A stretch of DNA of 64,000 nt. Origin: Roseateles_B sp051857535. Lineage in GTDB: Bacteria; Pseudomonadota; Gammaproteobacteria; Burkholderiales; Burkholderiaceae_C. Where the stretch lies: the NCBI RefSeq assembly GCF_051857535.1, contig NZ_JBPZGY010000002.1, forward strand, positions 248,001 through 312,000. The letters are read 5' to 3'. Below are positions 31,186 through 39,502 of the stretch, piece by piece. Both the position numbers and the translations under genes were made by a program. The notes beneath the pieces were generated by a model. The model worked only from the letters and a program-made list of their open reading frames with translations, did no database searches and had not been told where the DNA came from. Every line of letters starts with the position of its first letter. Position 1 is the stretch's first letter.

Positions 31186-31857
31186 ATGAGTCTTAGCAAT
31201 CGTCTCGGATTGCTGGGCCGCAAGGTGGGCATGATGCGCATCTTCACGGACGATGGCGACGCCATTCCCGTGACCGTGCTGGACGTGTCCAACAACCGCG
31301 TGACCCAGGTCAAGACCGAAGAGACTGACGGCTACAGCGCCATTCAAGTGGCGTTCGGTGCACGCAAGGCCTCTCGCGTGACCAAGCCGGAAGCCGGCCA
31401 CCTCGCCAAGGCGGGTGTGGAAGCCGGTGAGATCCTCAAGGAATTCCGCGTCGCAGCTGACGTCGCCGCCGAATACAAGGCTGGCGCTCAGGTGCCCGTG
31501 ACCCTGTTTGCCGCCGGCCAGAAGGTCGATGTGCAAGGTACTTCGATTGGTAAGGGCTTTGCCGGCACCATCAAGCGCCACAACTTCGGTTCGCAGCGCG
31601 CTTCCCACGGTAACAGCCGTTCGCACAATGTCCCGGGCTCCATCTCGATGGCGCAGGATCCGGGTCGCGTGTTCCCGGGCAAGAAGATGTCCGGCCACAT
31701 GGGCGACGAGACCGTGACCACCCAGAACCTCGACATCGTGCGCGTTGACGAAGCCCGTCAGCTGCTGCTGGTCAAGGGTGCCGTGCCGGGCGCCAAGAAC
31801 GGCCACGTGGTCGTGCGTCCTGCTGTCAAGGTCAAGGTCAAGAAGGAGGCCAACTGA
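31186..31857 (+). CDS. rplC: 50S ribosomal protein L3
   Basis: The 223-residue protein reaches into the peptidyl transferase centre. MSLSNRLGLLGRKVGMMRIF is the usual N-terminus at ATG 31186, preceded by GGAG; an earlier ATG at 31129 is not supported. The conserved loop GTSIGKGFAGTIKRHNF and the glutamine-containing GSISMAQDPGRVFPGKKM segment are present. Its stop overlaps the rplD start by one base. Confidence 0.99.
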   Translation: MSLSNRLGLLGRKVGMMRIFTDDGDAIPVTVLDVSNNRVTQVKTEETDGYSAIQVAFGARKASRVTKPEAGHLAKAGVEAGEILKEFRVAADVAAEYKAGAQVPVTLFAAGQKVDVQGTSIGKGFAGTIKRHNFGSQRASHGNSRSHNVPGSISMAQDPGRVFPGKKMSGHMGDETVTTQNLDIVRVDEARQLLLVKGAVPGAKNGHVVVRPAVKVKVKKEAN

Positions 31858-32477
31858 TGCAGCTCGAGCTTCTGAACGAGCAGGGTCAGGCCACCTCCAA
31901 GGTGGACGCGCCTGACACCGTCTTCGCTCGCGAATACAACGAAGCCCTGGTGCACCAGGTGGTCGTGGCCTTCCAGGCCAATGCCCGCCAAGGCACCCGT
32001 GCTCAAAAGGACCGCGAACAGGTCAAGCACTCGACCAAGAAGCCTTTCCGCCAGAAGGGCACCGGCCGCGCTCGCGCCGGTATGACTTCCTCGCCGCTGT
32101 GGCGTGGGGGTGGTCGCATCTTCCCGAACCTGCCGGAAGAAAACTTCTCGCACAAGCTGAACAAGAAGATGTACCGCGCCGGTATGGCCGCCATCCTCTC
32201 TCAGCTGGCCCGCGAAGGTCGCTTGGCTGTGGTGGATTCGATCTCCGTCGAAGCCCCCAAGACCAAGCTGCTGGCTGCCAAGTTCAAGGCCATGGGTCTG
32301 GAATCCGTGATGCTGATCGCTGACCAGGTGGATGACAACCTGGCGCTGGCTTCGCGCAATCTGGCCAACGTGCTGGTTGTCGAGCCCCGTTACGCCGATC
32401 CCCTGTCGCTGGTCTTCTACAAGAAGGTGCTGGTGACCAAGGCCGCAATGGAGCAACTCAAGGAGATGCTGGCATGA
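31857..32477 (+). CDS. rplD: 50S ribosomal protein L4
   Basis: The 206-residue protein lines the exit tunnel; in gammaproteobacteria it represses the S10 operon. The extended loop KKPFRQKGTGRARAG and SSPLWRGGGRIF is the tunnel-contact region. One-base overlap with rplC and four-base overlap with rplW show tight coupling. Confidence 0.99.
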   Translation: MQLELLNEQGQATSKVDAPDTVFAREYNEALVHQVVVAFQANARQGTRAQKDREQVKHSTKKPFRQKGTGRARAGMTSSPLWRGGGRIFPNLPEENFSHKLNKKMYRAGMAAILSQLAREGRLAVVDSISVEAPKTKLLAAKFKAMGLESVMLIADQVDDNLALASRNLANVLVVEPRYADPLSLVFYKKVLVTKAAMEQLKEMLA

Positions 32478-32788
32478 GCGCCCCGAAGTTTGCAGAAGGC
32501 CGTCTGGCCCAGGTGCTGCTGGCTCCCATCGTGTCCGAAAAGGCCACCCTGGTTGCCGAGAAGCACAACCAAGTGTTGTTCAAGGTCCTGCGTGATGCCA
32601 CCAAGCCCGAGATCAAGGCTGCCGTTGAACTGATGTTCAAGGTTGAAGTCGAGTCGGTGAGCGTGGTGAACACCAAGGGCAAGGTCAAGCGCTTTGGCGG
32701 CCGTGTTGGCCGTCGCGACCACGTCAAGAAGGCGTATGTGTCCCTGAAGGCTGGCCAAGAGCTCAACTTCTCCGGGGAGGCTGCGTAA
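32474..32788 (+). CDS. rplW: 50S ribosomal protein L23
   Basis: The 104-residue protein surrounds the exit of the nascent-chain tunnel and docks trigger factor and SRP. LAPIVSEKATLVAEKHNQVLF is the family hallmark, and the C-terminal half carries the basic KVKRFGGRVGRRDHVKKAYV. It overlaps rplD by four bases (ATGA) and rplB by one. Confidence 0.99.
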   Translation: MSAPKFAEGRLAQVLLAPIVSEKATLVAEKHNQVLFKVLRDATKPEIKAAVELMFKVEVESVSVVNTKGKVKRFGGRVGRRDHVKKAYVSLKAGQELNFSGEAA

Positions 32789-33612
32789 TGGCCGTCGTTA
32801 AAGTCAAGCCAACCTCGCCTGGCCGCCGTGGCGTGGTCAAGGTTGTGCACAAGCACCTGCACAAGGGCGCTCCTGAAGCGTCTCTGCTGGAGCCGCAAAA
32901 GCAGAAGTCCGGCCGTAACAACAACGGTCACATCACGATGCGCCACAAGGGCGGTGGTCACAAGCACCACTACCGCGTGGTGGACTTCCGTCGCAACAAG
33001 GACGCTATTCCCGCGAAGGTTGAGCGTATCGAGTACGACCCGAACCGTACGGCCCACATCGCTCTGGTGTGCTACGCCGACGGCGAGCGTCGCTACATCA
33101 TCGCTCCGCGTGGCCTGGAAGTCGGTTCGACCATCCTGAGCGGCGCTGAAGCTCCGATCAAGGCTGGTAACACCCTGCCGATCCGCAACATCCCCGTGGG
33201 TTCTACGATCCACTGCGTGGAGATGCTGCCTGGCAAGGGCGCCCAGATGGTGCGCTCGGCAGGTGCTTCTGCCGTCCTGATGGCTCGTGACGGCGTCTAC
33301 GCCCAGATCCGCCTGCGTTCGGGTGAAGTTCGCCGTGTCCACATCGATTGCCGCGCCACCATTGGTGAAGTGAGCAACGAAGAGCACAGCCTGCGTCAAT
33401 ACGGCAAGGCCGGCGCGATCCGCTGGAAGGGCATCCGCCCGACCGTCCGTGGTACCGCCATGAACCCGGTTGATCACCCGCACGGTGGTGGTGAAGGCCG
33501 TACCGGTGAAGGCCAGGCGCCTGTGTCGCCGTGGAACACCCTCACCAAGGGCTACCGCACTCGTAACAACAAGCGCACGCAGACGTTCATCGTTTCGCGT
33601 CGCAAGAAGTAA
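32788..33612 (+). CDS. rplB: 50S ribosomal protein L2
   Basis: The 274-residue protein supports the peptidyl transferase centre and subunit joining. The conserved GRNNNGHITMRHKGGGHKHHYR near the N-terminus and NPVDHPHGGGEGR near the C-terminus, with its essential histidine, are intact. The start codon overlaps the rplW stop. Confidence 0.99.
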   Translation: MAVVKVKPTSPGRRGVVKVVHKHLHKGAPEASLLEPQKQKSGRNNNGHITMRHKGGGHKHHYRVVDFRRNKDAIPAKVERIEYDPNRTAHIALVCYADGERRYIIAPRGLEVGSTILSGAEAPIKAGNTLPIRNIPVGSTIHCVEMLPGKGAQMVRSAGASAVLMARDGVYAQIRLRSGEVRRVHIDCRATIGEVSNEEHSLRQYGKAGAIRWKGIRPTVRGTAMNPVDHPHGGGEGRTGEGQAPVSPWNTLTKGYRTRNNKRTQTFIVSRRKK

Positions 33613-33625
33613 GGGGTAGACCAAC

Positions 33626-33901
33626 ATGGCTCGTTCCCTCAAGAAGGGTCCGTTCGTGGACCATCACCTGCTGGCTAAAGTCGACAAGGCTGTGGCCAAC
33701 AAGGACAAGAAGCCCATCAAGACCTGGTCGCGCCGCTCGACGATCCTGCCCGAGTTCATCGGTCTGACGATCGCGGTGCACAACGGCAAGCAGCACGTGC
33801 CGGTCTATGTGTCTGACCAGATGGTCGGCCACAAGCTGGGTGAGTTCGCGCTGACCCGCACCTTCAAGGGTCACCCTGGTGACAAGAAGGCCAAGAAATA
33901 A
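33626..33901 (+). CDS. rpsS: 30S ribosomal protein S19
   Basis: The 91-residue 30S head protein begins MARSLKKGPFVDHHLLAKV and includes TWSRRSTILPEFIGLTIAVHNGK, both invariant family blocks. It lies 13 bases after rplB. Confidence 0.99.
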   Translation: MARSLKKGPFVDHHLLAKVDKAVANKDKKPIKTWSRRSTILPEFIGLTIAVHNGKQHVPVYVSDQMVGHKLGEFALTRTFKGHPGDKKAKK

Positions 33902-33912
33902 GGATTGAGACG

Positions 33913-34242
33913 ATGGAAACCCGTGCAATCGTTCGCGGTGTCCGCCTGTCGGCCGATAAGGGCCGTCTGGTGGCGGACCTGATCCGCGGCAAGAAGGTGG
34001 ACCAGGCGCTCAACATCCTGGAATTCACCCAGAAGAAGGCGGCACTCATCATCAAGAAGGCGCTGGAAAGCGCCATCGCCAACGCCGAGCACAATGACGG
34101 CGCTGACATTGATGAGCTGAAGGTCACCTCGATCTATGTGGAGCAAGGCACCACGCTGAAGCGCTTCTCGGCTCGCGCCAAGGGCCGAGGCAACCGCATC
34201 AGCAAGCCCACCTGCCACATCTTCGTGTCGGTCGGTAACTGA
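33913..34242 (+). CDS. rplV: 50S ribosomal protein L22
   Basis: The 109-residue protein spans the large subunit, its beta-hairpin touching the tunnel constriction. RGVRLSADKGRLVADLIRGK and the C-terminal hairpin RFSARAKGRGNRISKPTCHI are typical, with no macrolide-resistance-type deletion in the hairpin. Confidence 0.99.
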   Translation: METRAIVRGVRLSADKGRLVADLIRGKKVDQALNILEFTQKKAALIIKKALESAIANAEHNDGADIDELKVTSIYVEQGTTLKRFSARAKGRGNRISKPTCHIFVSVGN

Positions 34243-34258
34243 GGCCAAGAGGAAGACT

Positions 34259-35080
34259 ATGGGACAGAAAATCCATCCGACCGGCTTCCGCCTGCCTGTC
34301 ACCCGTAACTGGGCCTCGCGCTGGTATGCGAACAACCAGAACTTCGCCACGATGCTGGCCGAAGATCTGCAGGTTCGCGAGTACCTGAAGCAGCGTCTGA
34401 AGAATGCCGCCGTGTCGCGCATCCTGATCGAGCGTCCTGCCAAGAACGCCCGCATCACCATCTTCTCGGCTCGTCCGGGCGTGGTGATCGGCAAGAAGGG
34501 CGAGGACATCGAGAACCTGAAGGCCGAACTGACCAAGCGTCTGGGCGTGCCGGTGGCCGTGAACATCGAAGAAGTGCGCAAGCCTGAAATCGATGCTCAG
34601 CTGATCGCCGACTCGATCACCCAGCAGCTGGAAAAGCGCATCATGTTCCGTCGCGCCATGAAGCGTGCGATGCAGAACGCGATGCGTCTGGGTGCCCAGG
34701 GCATCAAGATCATGTCCGCCGGCCGTCTGAATGGCATCGAAATCGCTCGTACCGAGTGGTATCGCGAAGGTCGTGTGCCTCTGCATACTCTGAAGGCCGA
34801 CATCGACTATGGCTTCTCCGAGGCCAAGACGACCTACGGCGTTATCGGTGTGAAGGTGTGGGTGTACCGCGGTGACCGCCTGGCCAATGGCGAGGCTCCC
34901 GTGATCAACACGCCCCCTGGCGCTGAAGACGATCGTCGTCCGCGTCGCAACGCCCGTCCGGGCGCCCCGGGTGGCCGTGGCCGTCCTGGCGCTGACAAGC
35001 CCGCCGACGGTGGCGACAAGCCCGGCGCCAAGCGCGTGGTCCGCAAGGCCCCCGCTGCTGGCGAGGCCAAAGGAGAATAA
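34259..35080 (+). CDS. rpsC: 30S ribosomal protein S3 with extended tail
   Basis: The 273-residue protein lies at the mRNA entry site. It contains the KH motif VVIGKKGEDIENLK and the conserved ERRIMF-like KRIMFRRAMKRAMQNAMRLGAQGIK region. The family core ends near residue 215. The last 55 or so residues are a low-complexity, arginine/proline/glycine/aspartate-rich tail (PRRNARPGAPGGRGRPGADK) that E. coli S3 lacks in this form. Spacing is 16 bases after rplV and 2 before rplP. Confidence 0.98.
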   Translation: MGQKIHPTGFRLPVTRNWASRWYANNQNFATMLAEDLQVREYLKQRLKNAAVSRILIERPAKNARITIFSARPGVVIGKKGEDIENLKAELTKRLGVPVAVNIEEVRKPEIDAQLIADSITQQLEKRIMFRRAMKRAMQNAMRLGAQGIKIMSAGRLNGIEIARTEWYREGRVPLHTLKADIDYGFSEAKTTYGVIGVKVWVYRGDRLANGEAPVINTPPGAEDDRRPRRNARPGAPGGRGRPGADKPADGGDKPGAKRVVRKAPAAGEAKGE

Positions 35081-35082
35081 AC

Positions 35083-35499
35083 ATGCTGCAACCCGCTCGT
35101 CGCAAATTCCGCAAAGAGCAGAAGGGTCGTAACACTGGCGTGGCCACTCGCGGCGCCAATGTGTCGTTCGGTGACTTCGGCCTGAAGGCCACTGAGCGCG
35201 GCCGTCTGACGGCTCGTCAGATCGAAGCGGCTCGTCGTGCAATCTCGCGCCATATCAAGCGCGGTGGTCGCATCTTCATCCGCATCTTCCCGGACAAGCC
35301 CATCTCCCAAAAGCCCGCCGAAGTCCGTATGGGTAACGGTAAGGGTAATCCGGAGTACTACGTCGCTGAAATCCAGCCTGGCAAGGTGCTCTACGAGATC
35401 AACGGTGTGCCGGAAGCCCTGGCTCGCGAAGCGTTCACGCTGGCAGCTGCCAAGCTGCCCCTGCGTTGCACCTTCGTGGCGCGCCAGGTCGGCCTCTGA
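35083..35499 (+). CDS. rplP: 50S ribosomal protein L16
   Basis: The 138-residue protein helps position A-site tRNA. MLQPARRKFRKEQKGRN and AARRAISRHIKRGGRIFIRIFP are family blocks; the loop arginine in KPAEVRMGNGKGNPEYYVA, hydroxylated in E. coli, is present. It starts 2 bases after rpsC. Confidence 0.99.
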   Translation: MLQPARRKFRKEQKGRNTGVATRGANVSFGDFGLKATERGRLTARQIEAARRAISRHIKRGGRIFIRIFPDKPISQKPAEVRMGNGKGNPEYYVAEIQPGKVLYEINGVPEALAREAFTLAAAKLPLRCTFVARQVGL

Positions 35500-35513
35500 T
35501 TGGAGAGATCACC

Positions 35514-35708
35514 ATGAAAGCATCTGAACTGCGTGGCAAGGATGTCGCTGCCTTGGAAAAGGAAGTGACCGATCTGCTCAAGGCCCACTTCGGCCTGCGC
35601 ATGCAAAAGGCCACCCAGCAGCTGAGCGACACGACTCAGCTGGGCAAGATCCGCCGCGACATCGCTCGCGTCAAGACCGTGCTGGCCGAAAAGAAGAAGG
35701 GGGCCTGA
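35514..35708 (+). CDS. rpmC: 50S ribosomal protein L29
   Basis: The 64-residue helical protein sits near the tunnel exit. MKASELRGKDVAALEKEV and QLGKIRRDIARVKTVLAEKK define the family. ATG 35514 lies 14 bases after rplP with a GGAGAG site; an in-frame upstream ATG lies within rplP and is not used. Confidence 0.98.
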   Translation: MKASELRGKDVAALEKEVTDLLKAHFGLRMQKATQQLSDTTQLGKIRRDIARVKTVLAEKKKGA

Positions 35709-35709
35709 T

Positions 35710-35979
35710 ATGACGCAAGCTCAAGAAAAGAACACCCGTACCCTGGTGGGTCGCGTGGTGAGCGACAAGCGCGCCAAGACCGTCACGGTCCTTGTCGAGC
35801 GTCGCACCAAGCACGAGCTCTACGGCAAGATCGTGGCCCGTTCCCGCAAGTACCACGCCCATGACGAAAAGGGCGAGTACAAGATGGGTGATGTGGTCGA
35901 AATCGCCGAAGGCCGTCCTCTGTCCAAGACCAAGAGCTGGGTCGTGACCCGCCTGGTTGAAAAGGCAGAAGCCGTCTAA
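35710..35979 (+). CDS. rpsQ: 30S ribosomal protein S17
   Basis: The 89-residue OB-fold protein binds 16S rRNA. RTLVGRVVSDKRAKTVTVLVER and SRKYHAHDEKGEYKMGDVVEI are conserved. It starts 1 base after rpmC, and a strong terminator follows, which makes it the last gene of the S10 unit. Confidence 0.99.
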   Translation: MTQAQEKNTRTLVGRVVSDKRAKTVTVLVERRTKHELYGKIVARSRKYHAHDEKGEYKMGDVVEIAEGRPLSKTKSWVVTRLVEKAEAV

Positions 35980-36033
35980 GGCCTCCCTGGTCAAAGGCGC
36001 AGGATCCATGGGGTCTTGCGTCGCTGCCCCTGC

Positions 36034-36080
36034 AAACGGTCGGCACGCCGGTGATACTGGCGGCCGACCGTTTTTATTTT
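36034..36080 (+). terminator. Rho-independent terminator after rpsQ
   Basis: An 11-bp perfect stem (AAACGGTCGGC, 36034-36044, with GCCGACCGTTT, 36063-36073) encloses an 18-base loop and ends in a T-rich run. Confidence 0.92.
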
Positions 36081-36124
36081 GTGCCCGGCCTTTTGCGCCG
36101 GGCTTTCCTTTTGAGGAGACTCCC

Positions 36125-36631
36125 ATGCTGAAGATCGGTGACAAGCTGCCCAGTGCCCCCGTCCAGGAATTTGTTGAAGTGGCGGGTAATGGCTGCTCGA
36201 TCGGTCCCAATGGCTTCGATGCTGCCGCTGCGGCTGCAGGCAAGACCGTCGCCATCTTTGCCCTGCCTGGCGCCTTCACGCCGACCTGCTCGGCCCAGCA
36301 TGCGCCCGGCTATATCCAGCAGGCGGAGGCCCTCAAGGCAGCCGGCGCGGACGAAATCTGGTGCCTGTCAGTCAACGACGCCTTCGTGATGGGCGCTTGG
36401 GCTCGCGAGCTGGGCGCCGCGGGCAAGGTACGCTTCCTCGCTGACGGCAGCGCCGACTTCACCCGCGCTACCGGCCTCACCCTGGACCTGCAGGCGCGCG
36501 GCATGGGTCTGCGCTCGCAGCGCTACAGCATGCTGGTGGTCGACGGCGTCGTGAAGACGCTCAACATCGAGGCACCCGGGAAGTTCGAAGTCAGCGGCGC
36601 TGACACCATGCTGGCTCAGCTCAGGGCCTGA
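36125..36631 (+). CDS. Peroxiredoxin, Prx5/AhpE-like
   Basis: The 168-residue enzyme reduces peroxides. GAFTPTCSAQHAPGY contains the peroxidatic cysteine in the P-x-x-x-T/S-x-x-C motif, typical of the Prx5 class. The following VNDAFVMGAWARELG and RSQRYSMLVVDGVVKTLNIE also match that class. ATG 36125 follows GAGGAG. It is not a translation gene, yet it sits between rpsQ and rplN, after a strong terminator and before a separate promoter, so it probably has its own expression. An electron donor is not visible here. Confidence 0.93.
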   Translation: MLKIGDKLPSAPVQEFVEVAGNGCSIGPNGFDAAAAAAGKTVAIFALPGAFTPTCSAQHAPGYIQQAEALKAAGADEIWCLSVNDAFVMGAWARELGAAGKVRFLADGSADFTRATGLTLDLQARGMGLRSQRYSMLVVDGVVKTLNIEAPGKFEVSGADTMLAQLRA

Positions 36632-36722
36632 TGGACGACGGCCGATCGAGGCCGTGGCATCCTCCACAAAGGGTAGGTAGCCTCGATTAGGGGCTGCGCC
36701 CGAGTTTCAGCGCGGTGGGAGC

Positions 36723-36752
36723 TTGACATTGCTTTCACTTTGCTGGCACAAT
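36723..36752 (+). promoter_or_regulatory. Sigma-70-like promoter of the spc cluster (rplN onward)
   Basis: A perfect TTGACA (36723-36728) is followed after 18 bases by CACAAT (36747-36752). The gene-free leader of about 190 bases to rplN follows. The 90 bases between the peroxiredoxin stop and this promoter hold only an ACGGCC/GGCCGT inverted repeat. Confidence 0.65.
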
Positions 36753-36943
36753 CCAATGCTTCGCCGAATGTCGGGCGCATCATGCGGTGCGTCTCGGCCT
36801 CGGATCCGCCCACAACCGCCAAAGGTGTTGGCTGACACACATGCTGTGTTGGTTGGTGCTGAAGGCTTACGGGCCCAAGACTGACCGGTTCGGTCTGCTG
36901 CGATGGTCGCGGCAGGCGGAGGCGGGAAAAGTTGGGGACAGAC

Positions 36944-37312
36944 ATGATTCAAATGCAATCGCGACTGGATGTCGCGGACAACACTGGCGCCAAGTCCGTT
37001 CAGTGCATCAAGGTGCTTGGTGGTTCCAAGCGCCGGTATGCCGGCATTGGCGACATCATCAAGGTCAGCATCAAGGAAGCTGCTCCGCGAGGCCGCGTCA
37101 AGAAGGGCGAGGTCTATAGCGCTGTGGTCGTGCGCACCGCCAAGGGCGTGCGTCGCCAAGACGGTTCGCTGGTGAAGTTCGACGGCAATGCTGCCGTGCT
37201 GCTGAACGCCAAGCTGGAGCCGATCGGCACCCGTATCTTTGGCCCGGTCACGCGTGAACTGCGTACCGAGCGCTTCATGAAGATCGTGTCGCTGGCGCCC
37301 GAGGTGCTGTAA
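36944..37312 (+). CDS. rplN: 50S ribosomal protein L14
   Basis: The 122-residue protein forms an intersubunit bridge. MIQMQSRLDVADNTGAK and VVVRTAKGVRRQDGSLVKFD are family blocks. ATG 36944 is the family start; four codons upstream another ATG lacks support. It leads the spc cluster. Confidence 0.99.
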   Translation: MIQMQSRLDVADNTGAKSVQCIKVLGGSKRRYAGIGDIIKVSIKEAAPRGRVKKGEVYSAVVVRTAKGVRRQDGSLVKFDGNAAVLLNAKLEPIGTRIFGPVTRELRTERFMKIVSLAPEVL

Positions 37313-37337
37313 GCCTCGTCAAGTCAAAGGTACTGCC

Positions 37338-37655
37338 ATGAACAAGATTCGTAAGGGCGACGAGGTCATCGTGCTGACCGGCCGCGACAAGGGCAAGCGA
37401 GGCGTTGTCGCTTCGCGTGTCGATGCTGACCACCTGATCGTGGAAGGCGTGAACGTCGTGAAGAAGCACGCCAAGCCCAACCCCATGAAGGGCACCACCG
37501 GCGGCGTGGTCGACAAGACGATGCCGATCCATCAATCCAACGTGGCGATTTTCAACGCTGCAGCCGGCAAGGCCGATCGCGTGGGCATCAAGCTGCTCGA
37601 CGACGGCAAGAAGGTGCGCGTCTACAAGTCGACCGGCGAAGAGATCAAGGCTTAA
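37338..37655 (+). CDS. rplX: 50S ribosomal protein L24
   Basis: The 105-residue assembly initiator has the KOW motif GDEVIVLTGRDKGKRGVV and the conserved HAKPNPMKGTTGG. It starts 25 bases after rplN. Confidence 0.99.
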   Translation: MNKIRKGDEVIVLTGRDKGKRGVVASRVDADHLIVEGVNVVKKHAKPNPMKGTTGGVVDKTMPIHQSNVAIFNAAAGKADRVGIKLLDDGKKVRVYKSTGEEIKA

Positions 37656-37665
37656 GAGGTACGAC

Positions 37666-38205
37666 ATGGCTCGTTTGCAAGCGTTTTATCGCGAAAAAGT
37701 CGTCCCCGGCCTGACCGAGAAGTTCGGCTACAAGTCCGTGATGGAAGTGCCGCGCATCACCAAGATCACCCTGAACATGGGTGTCAGTGAAGCCGTGGCA
37801 GACAAGAAGGTCATGGATCACGCCGTGAGCGACCTGACCAAGATCGCCGGCCAGAAGCCTGTGGTCACCAAGTCCAAGAAGGCCATCGCCGGCTTCAAGA
37901 TTCGTGACGGCGTGCCCATCGGTTGCATGGTGACTCTGCGTGGCGTCCAGATGTATGAATTCCTGGACCGCTTCGTGACCATCGCCCTGCCGCGCGTGCG
38001 TGACTTCCGTGGTATCTCCGGCCGTTCTTTCGACGGTCGTGGCAACTACAACATCGGCGTCAAGGAACAGATCATCTTCCCCGAAATCGAATACGACAAG
38101 GTGGATGCTCTGCGTGGTCTGAACATCAGCATCACGACGACTGCCAAGACGGACGACGAAGCGAAGGCCCTGCTGGCCGCGTTCAAGTTCCCGTTCAAGA
38201 ACTGA
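37666..38205 (+). CDS. rplE: 50S ribosomal protein L5
   Basis: The 179-residue 5S rRNA-binding protein of the central protuberance shows KITLNMGVSEAVADKK, GQKPVVTKSKKAIAGFKIRDG and the C-terminal FPEIEYDKVD. It lies 10 bases after rplX. Confidence 0.99.
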   Translation: MARLQAFYREKVVPGLTEKFGYKSVMEVPRITKITLNMGVSEAVADKKVMDHAVSDLTKIAGQKPVVTKSKKAIAGFKIRDGVPIGCMVTLRGVQMYEFLDRFVTIALPRVRDFRGISGRSFDGRGNYNIGVKEQIIFPEIEYDKVDALRGLNISITTTAKTDDEAKALLAAFKFPFKN

Positions 38206-38213
38206 GGTGACCC

Positions 38214-38519
38214 GTGGCAAAACTCTCGATCAAGCAACGTGAGCTGAAGCGCGAACAACTGGTCGCCAAGTTCTCGAAGAAGTATGCAGAACTGAAGGCC
38301 ATCATCGACGACTCCAAGAAGTCCGATGAAGAGCGCTACGCCGCTCGCCTGGAGCTGCAGAAGCTGCCCCGCAACGCCAATCCGACTCGTCTGCGCAATC
38401 GCTGCGAGCTGACCGGTCGTCCCCGTGGCACCTTCCGCAAGTTCGGTCTGGCCCGTAACAAGATTCGTGAACTGGCTTTCAAGGGCGACATCCCCGGTGT
38501 CGTCAAGGCAAGCTGGTAA
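38214..38519 (+). CDS. rpsN: 30S ribosomal protein S14 (zinc-free type)
   Basis: The 101-residue protein uses a GTG start, confirmed by the family N-terminus MAKLSIKQRELKREQLV. It is the long form lacking the zinc-binding cysteine pairs of the short type; only the single cysteine in NRCELTGRPRG is visible. It lies 8 bases after rplE. Confidence 0.98.
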   Translation: MAKLSIKQRELKREQLVAKFSKKYAELKAIIDDSKKSDEERYAARLELQKLPRNANPTRLRNRCELTGRPRGTFRKFGLARNKIRELAFKGDIPGVVKASW

Positions 38520-38542
38520 TCGGCAGGTTTAGGAGATTTCGT

Positions 38543-38938
38543 ATGAGCATGAGTGATCCTATCGCCGATATGCTGACTCGCATTCGCAACGCCCAGAGCG
38601 TTGAGAAGGCCAGCGTCGTGATGCCTTCCAGCAAGCTGAAGGTTGCGATCGCCAAGGTCCTCAAGGACGAGGGCTATATCGACGGTTTCGCGGTGCGTGG
38701 CGATGCAGCCCGTCCCGAACTCGAGATCGCGCTGAAGTATTACGCCGGTCGCCCGGTGATCGAGCGCATCGAACGCGTGAGCCGTCCCGGCCTGCGCATT
38801 TACAAGGGCCGTCACGACATCCCGCAGGTCATGAATGGCCTGGGTGTGGCGATTGTCACCACCCCCAAGGGTGTGATGACCGACCGCAAGGCACGTCAAG
38901 CCGGTATCGGCGGCGAAGTGCTCTGCTACGTCGCCTAA
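38543..38938 (+). CDS. rpsH: 30S ribosomal protein S8
   Basis: The 131-residue protein is a primary 16S rRNA binder and the known repressor of the spc operon in E. coli. SDPIADMLTRIRNAQ and the C-terminal GLGVAIVTTPKGVMTDRKAR are diagnostic. An AGGAG site precedes the ATG. Confidence 0.99.
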   Translation: MSMSDPIADMLTRIRNAQSVEKASVVMPSSKLKVAIAKVLKDEGYIDGFAVRGDAARPELEIALKYYAGRPVIERIERVSRPGLRIYKGRHDIPQVMNGLGVAIVTTPKGVMTDRKARQAGIGGEVLCYVA

Positions 38939-38957
38939 GCGCAAGGAGAGACAGACA

Positions 38958-39491
38958 ATGTCCCGCGTTGGAAAAATGCCGGTCGCACTCCCGCAAGGCG
39001 TGGATGTGACGATCTCCGCTGAGCAGATCAGCGTGAAGGGCGCCCTGGGTACGCTGGTTCGTGCAGCCAACCCCCTGGTCGCGATCAAGAACGAAGGCGG
39101 CAAGCTGAGCTTCGCGCCCGTGGACGCATCGGCTGAGGCTGACGCCATGAGCGGCACCTTCCGCGCCTTGGTGGCCAATATGGTCAACGGCGTGAGCAAG
39201 GGCTTCGAAAAGAAGCTGAACCTGGTTGGCGTGGGTTTCCGCGCACAGGCTCAAGGCCAGAAGCTGAACCTGCAGATCGGTTTCTCTCACCCCGTGGTGA
39301 AGGACATGCCGGCTGGGATCAAGGTGGAATGCCCGACCCAGACCGAAATCCTGATCAAGGGTGCCGATCGCCAAGTGGTGGGTCAGATTGCCGCCGAAGT
39401 GCGTGCCATCCGTCCTCCCGAGCCCTACAAGGGCAAGGGCATCCGCTACGCCGATGAAAAGGTCTCCCTCAAAGAGACCAAGAAGAAGTAA
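38958..39491 (+). CDS. rplF: 50S ribosomal protein L6
   Basis: The 177-residue two-domain protein sits near the factor-binding site. MSRVGKMPVALPQGVDV and the second-domain signature RPPEPYKGKGIRYADE are present. It starts 19 bases after rpsH. Confidence 0.99.
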   Translation: MSRVGKMPVALPQGVDVTISAEQISVKGALGTLVRAANPLVAIKNEGGKLSFAPVDASAEADAMSGTFRALVANMVNGVSKGFEKKLNLVGVGFRAQAQGQKLNLQIGFSHPVVKDMPAGIKVECPTQTEILIKGADRQVVGQIAAEVRAIRPPEPYKGKGIRYADEKVSLKETKKK

Positions 39492-39502
39492 GGAGCCGCG
39501 CA

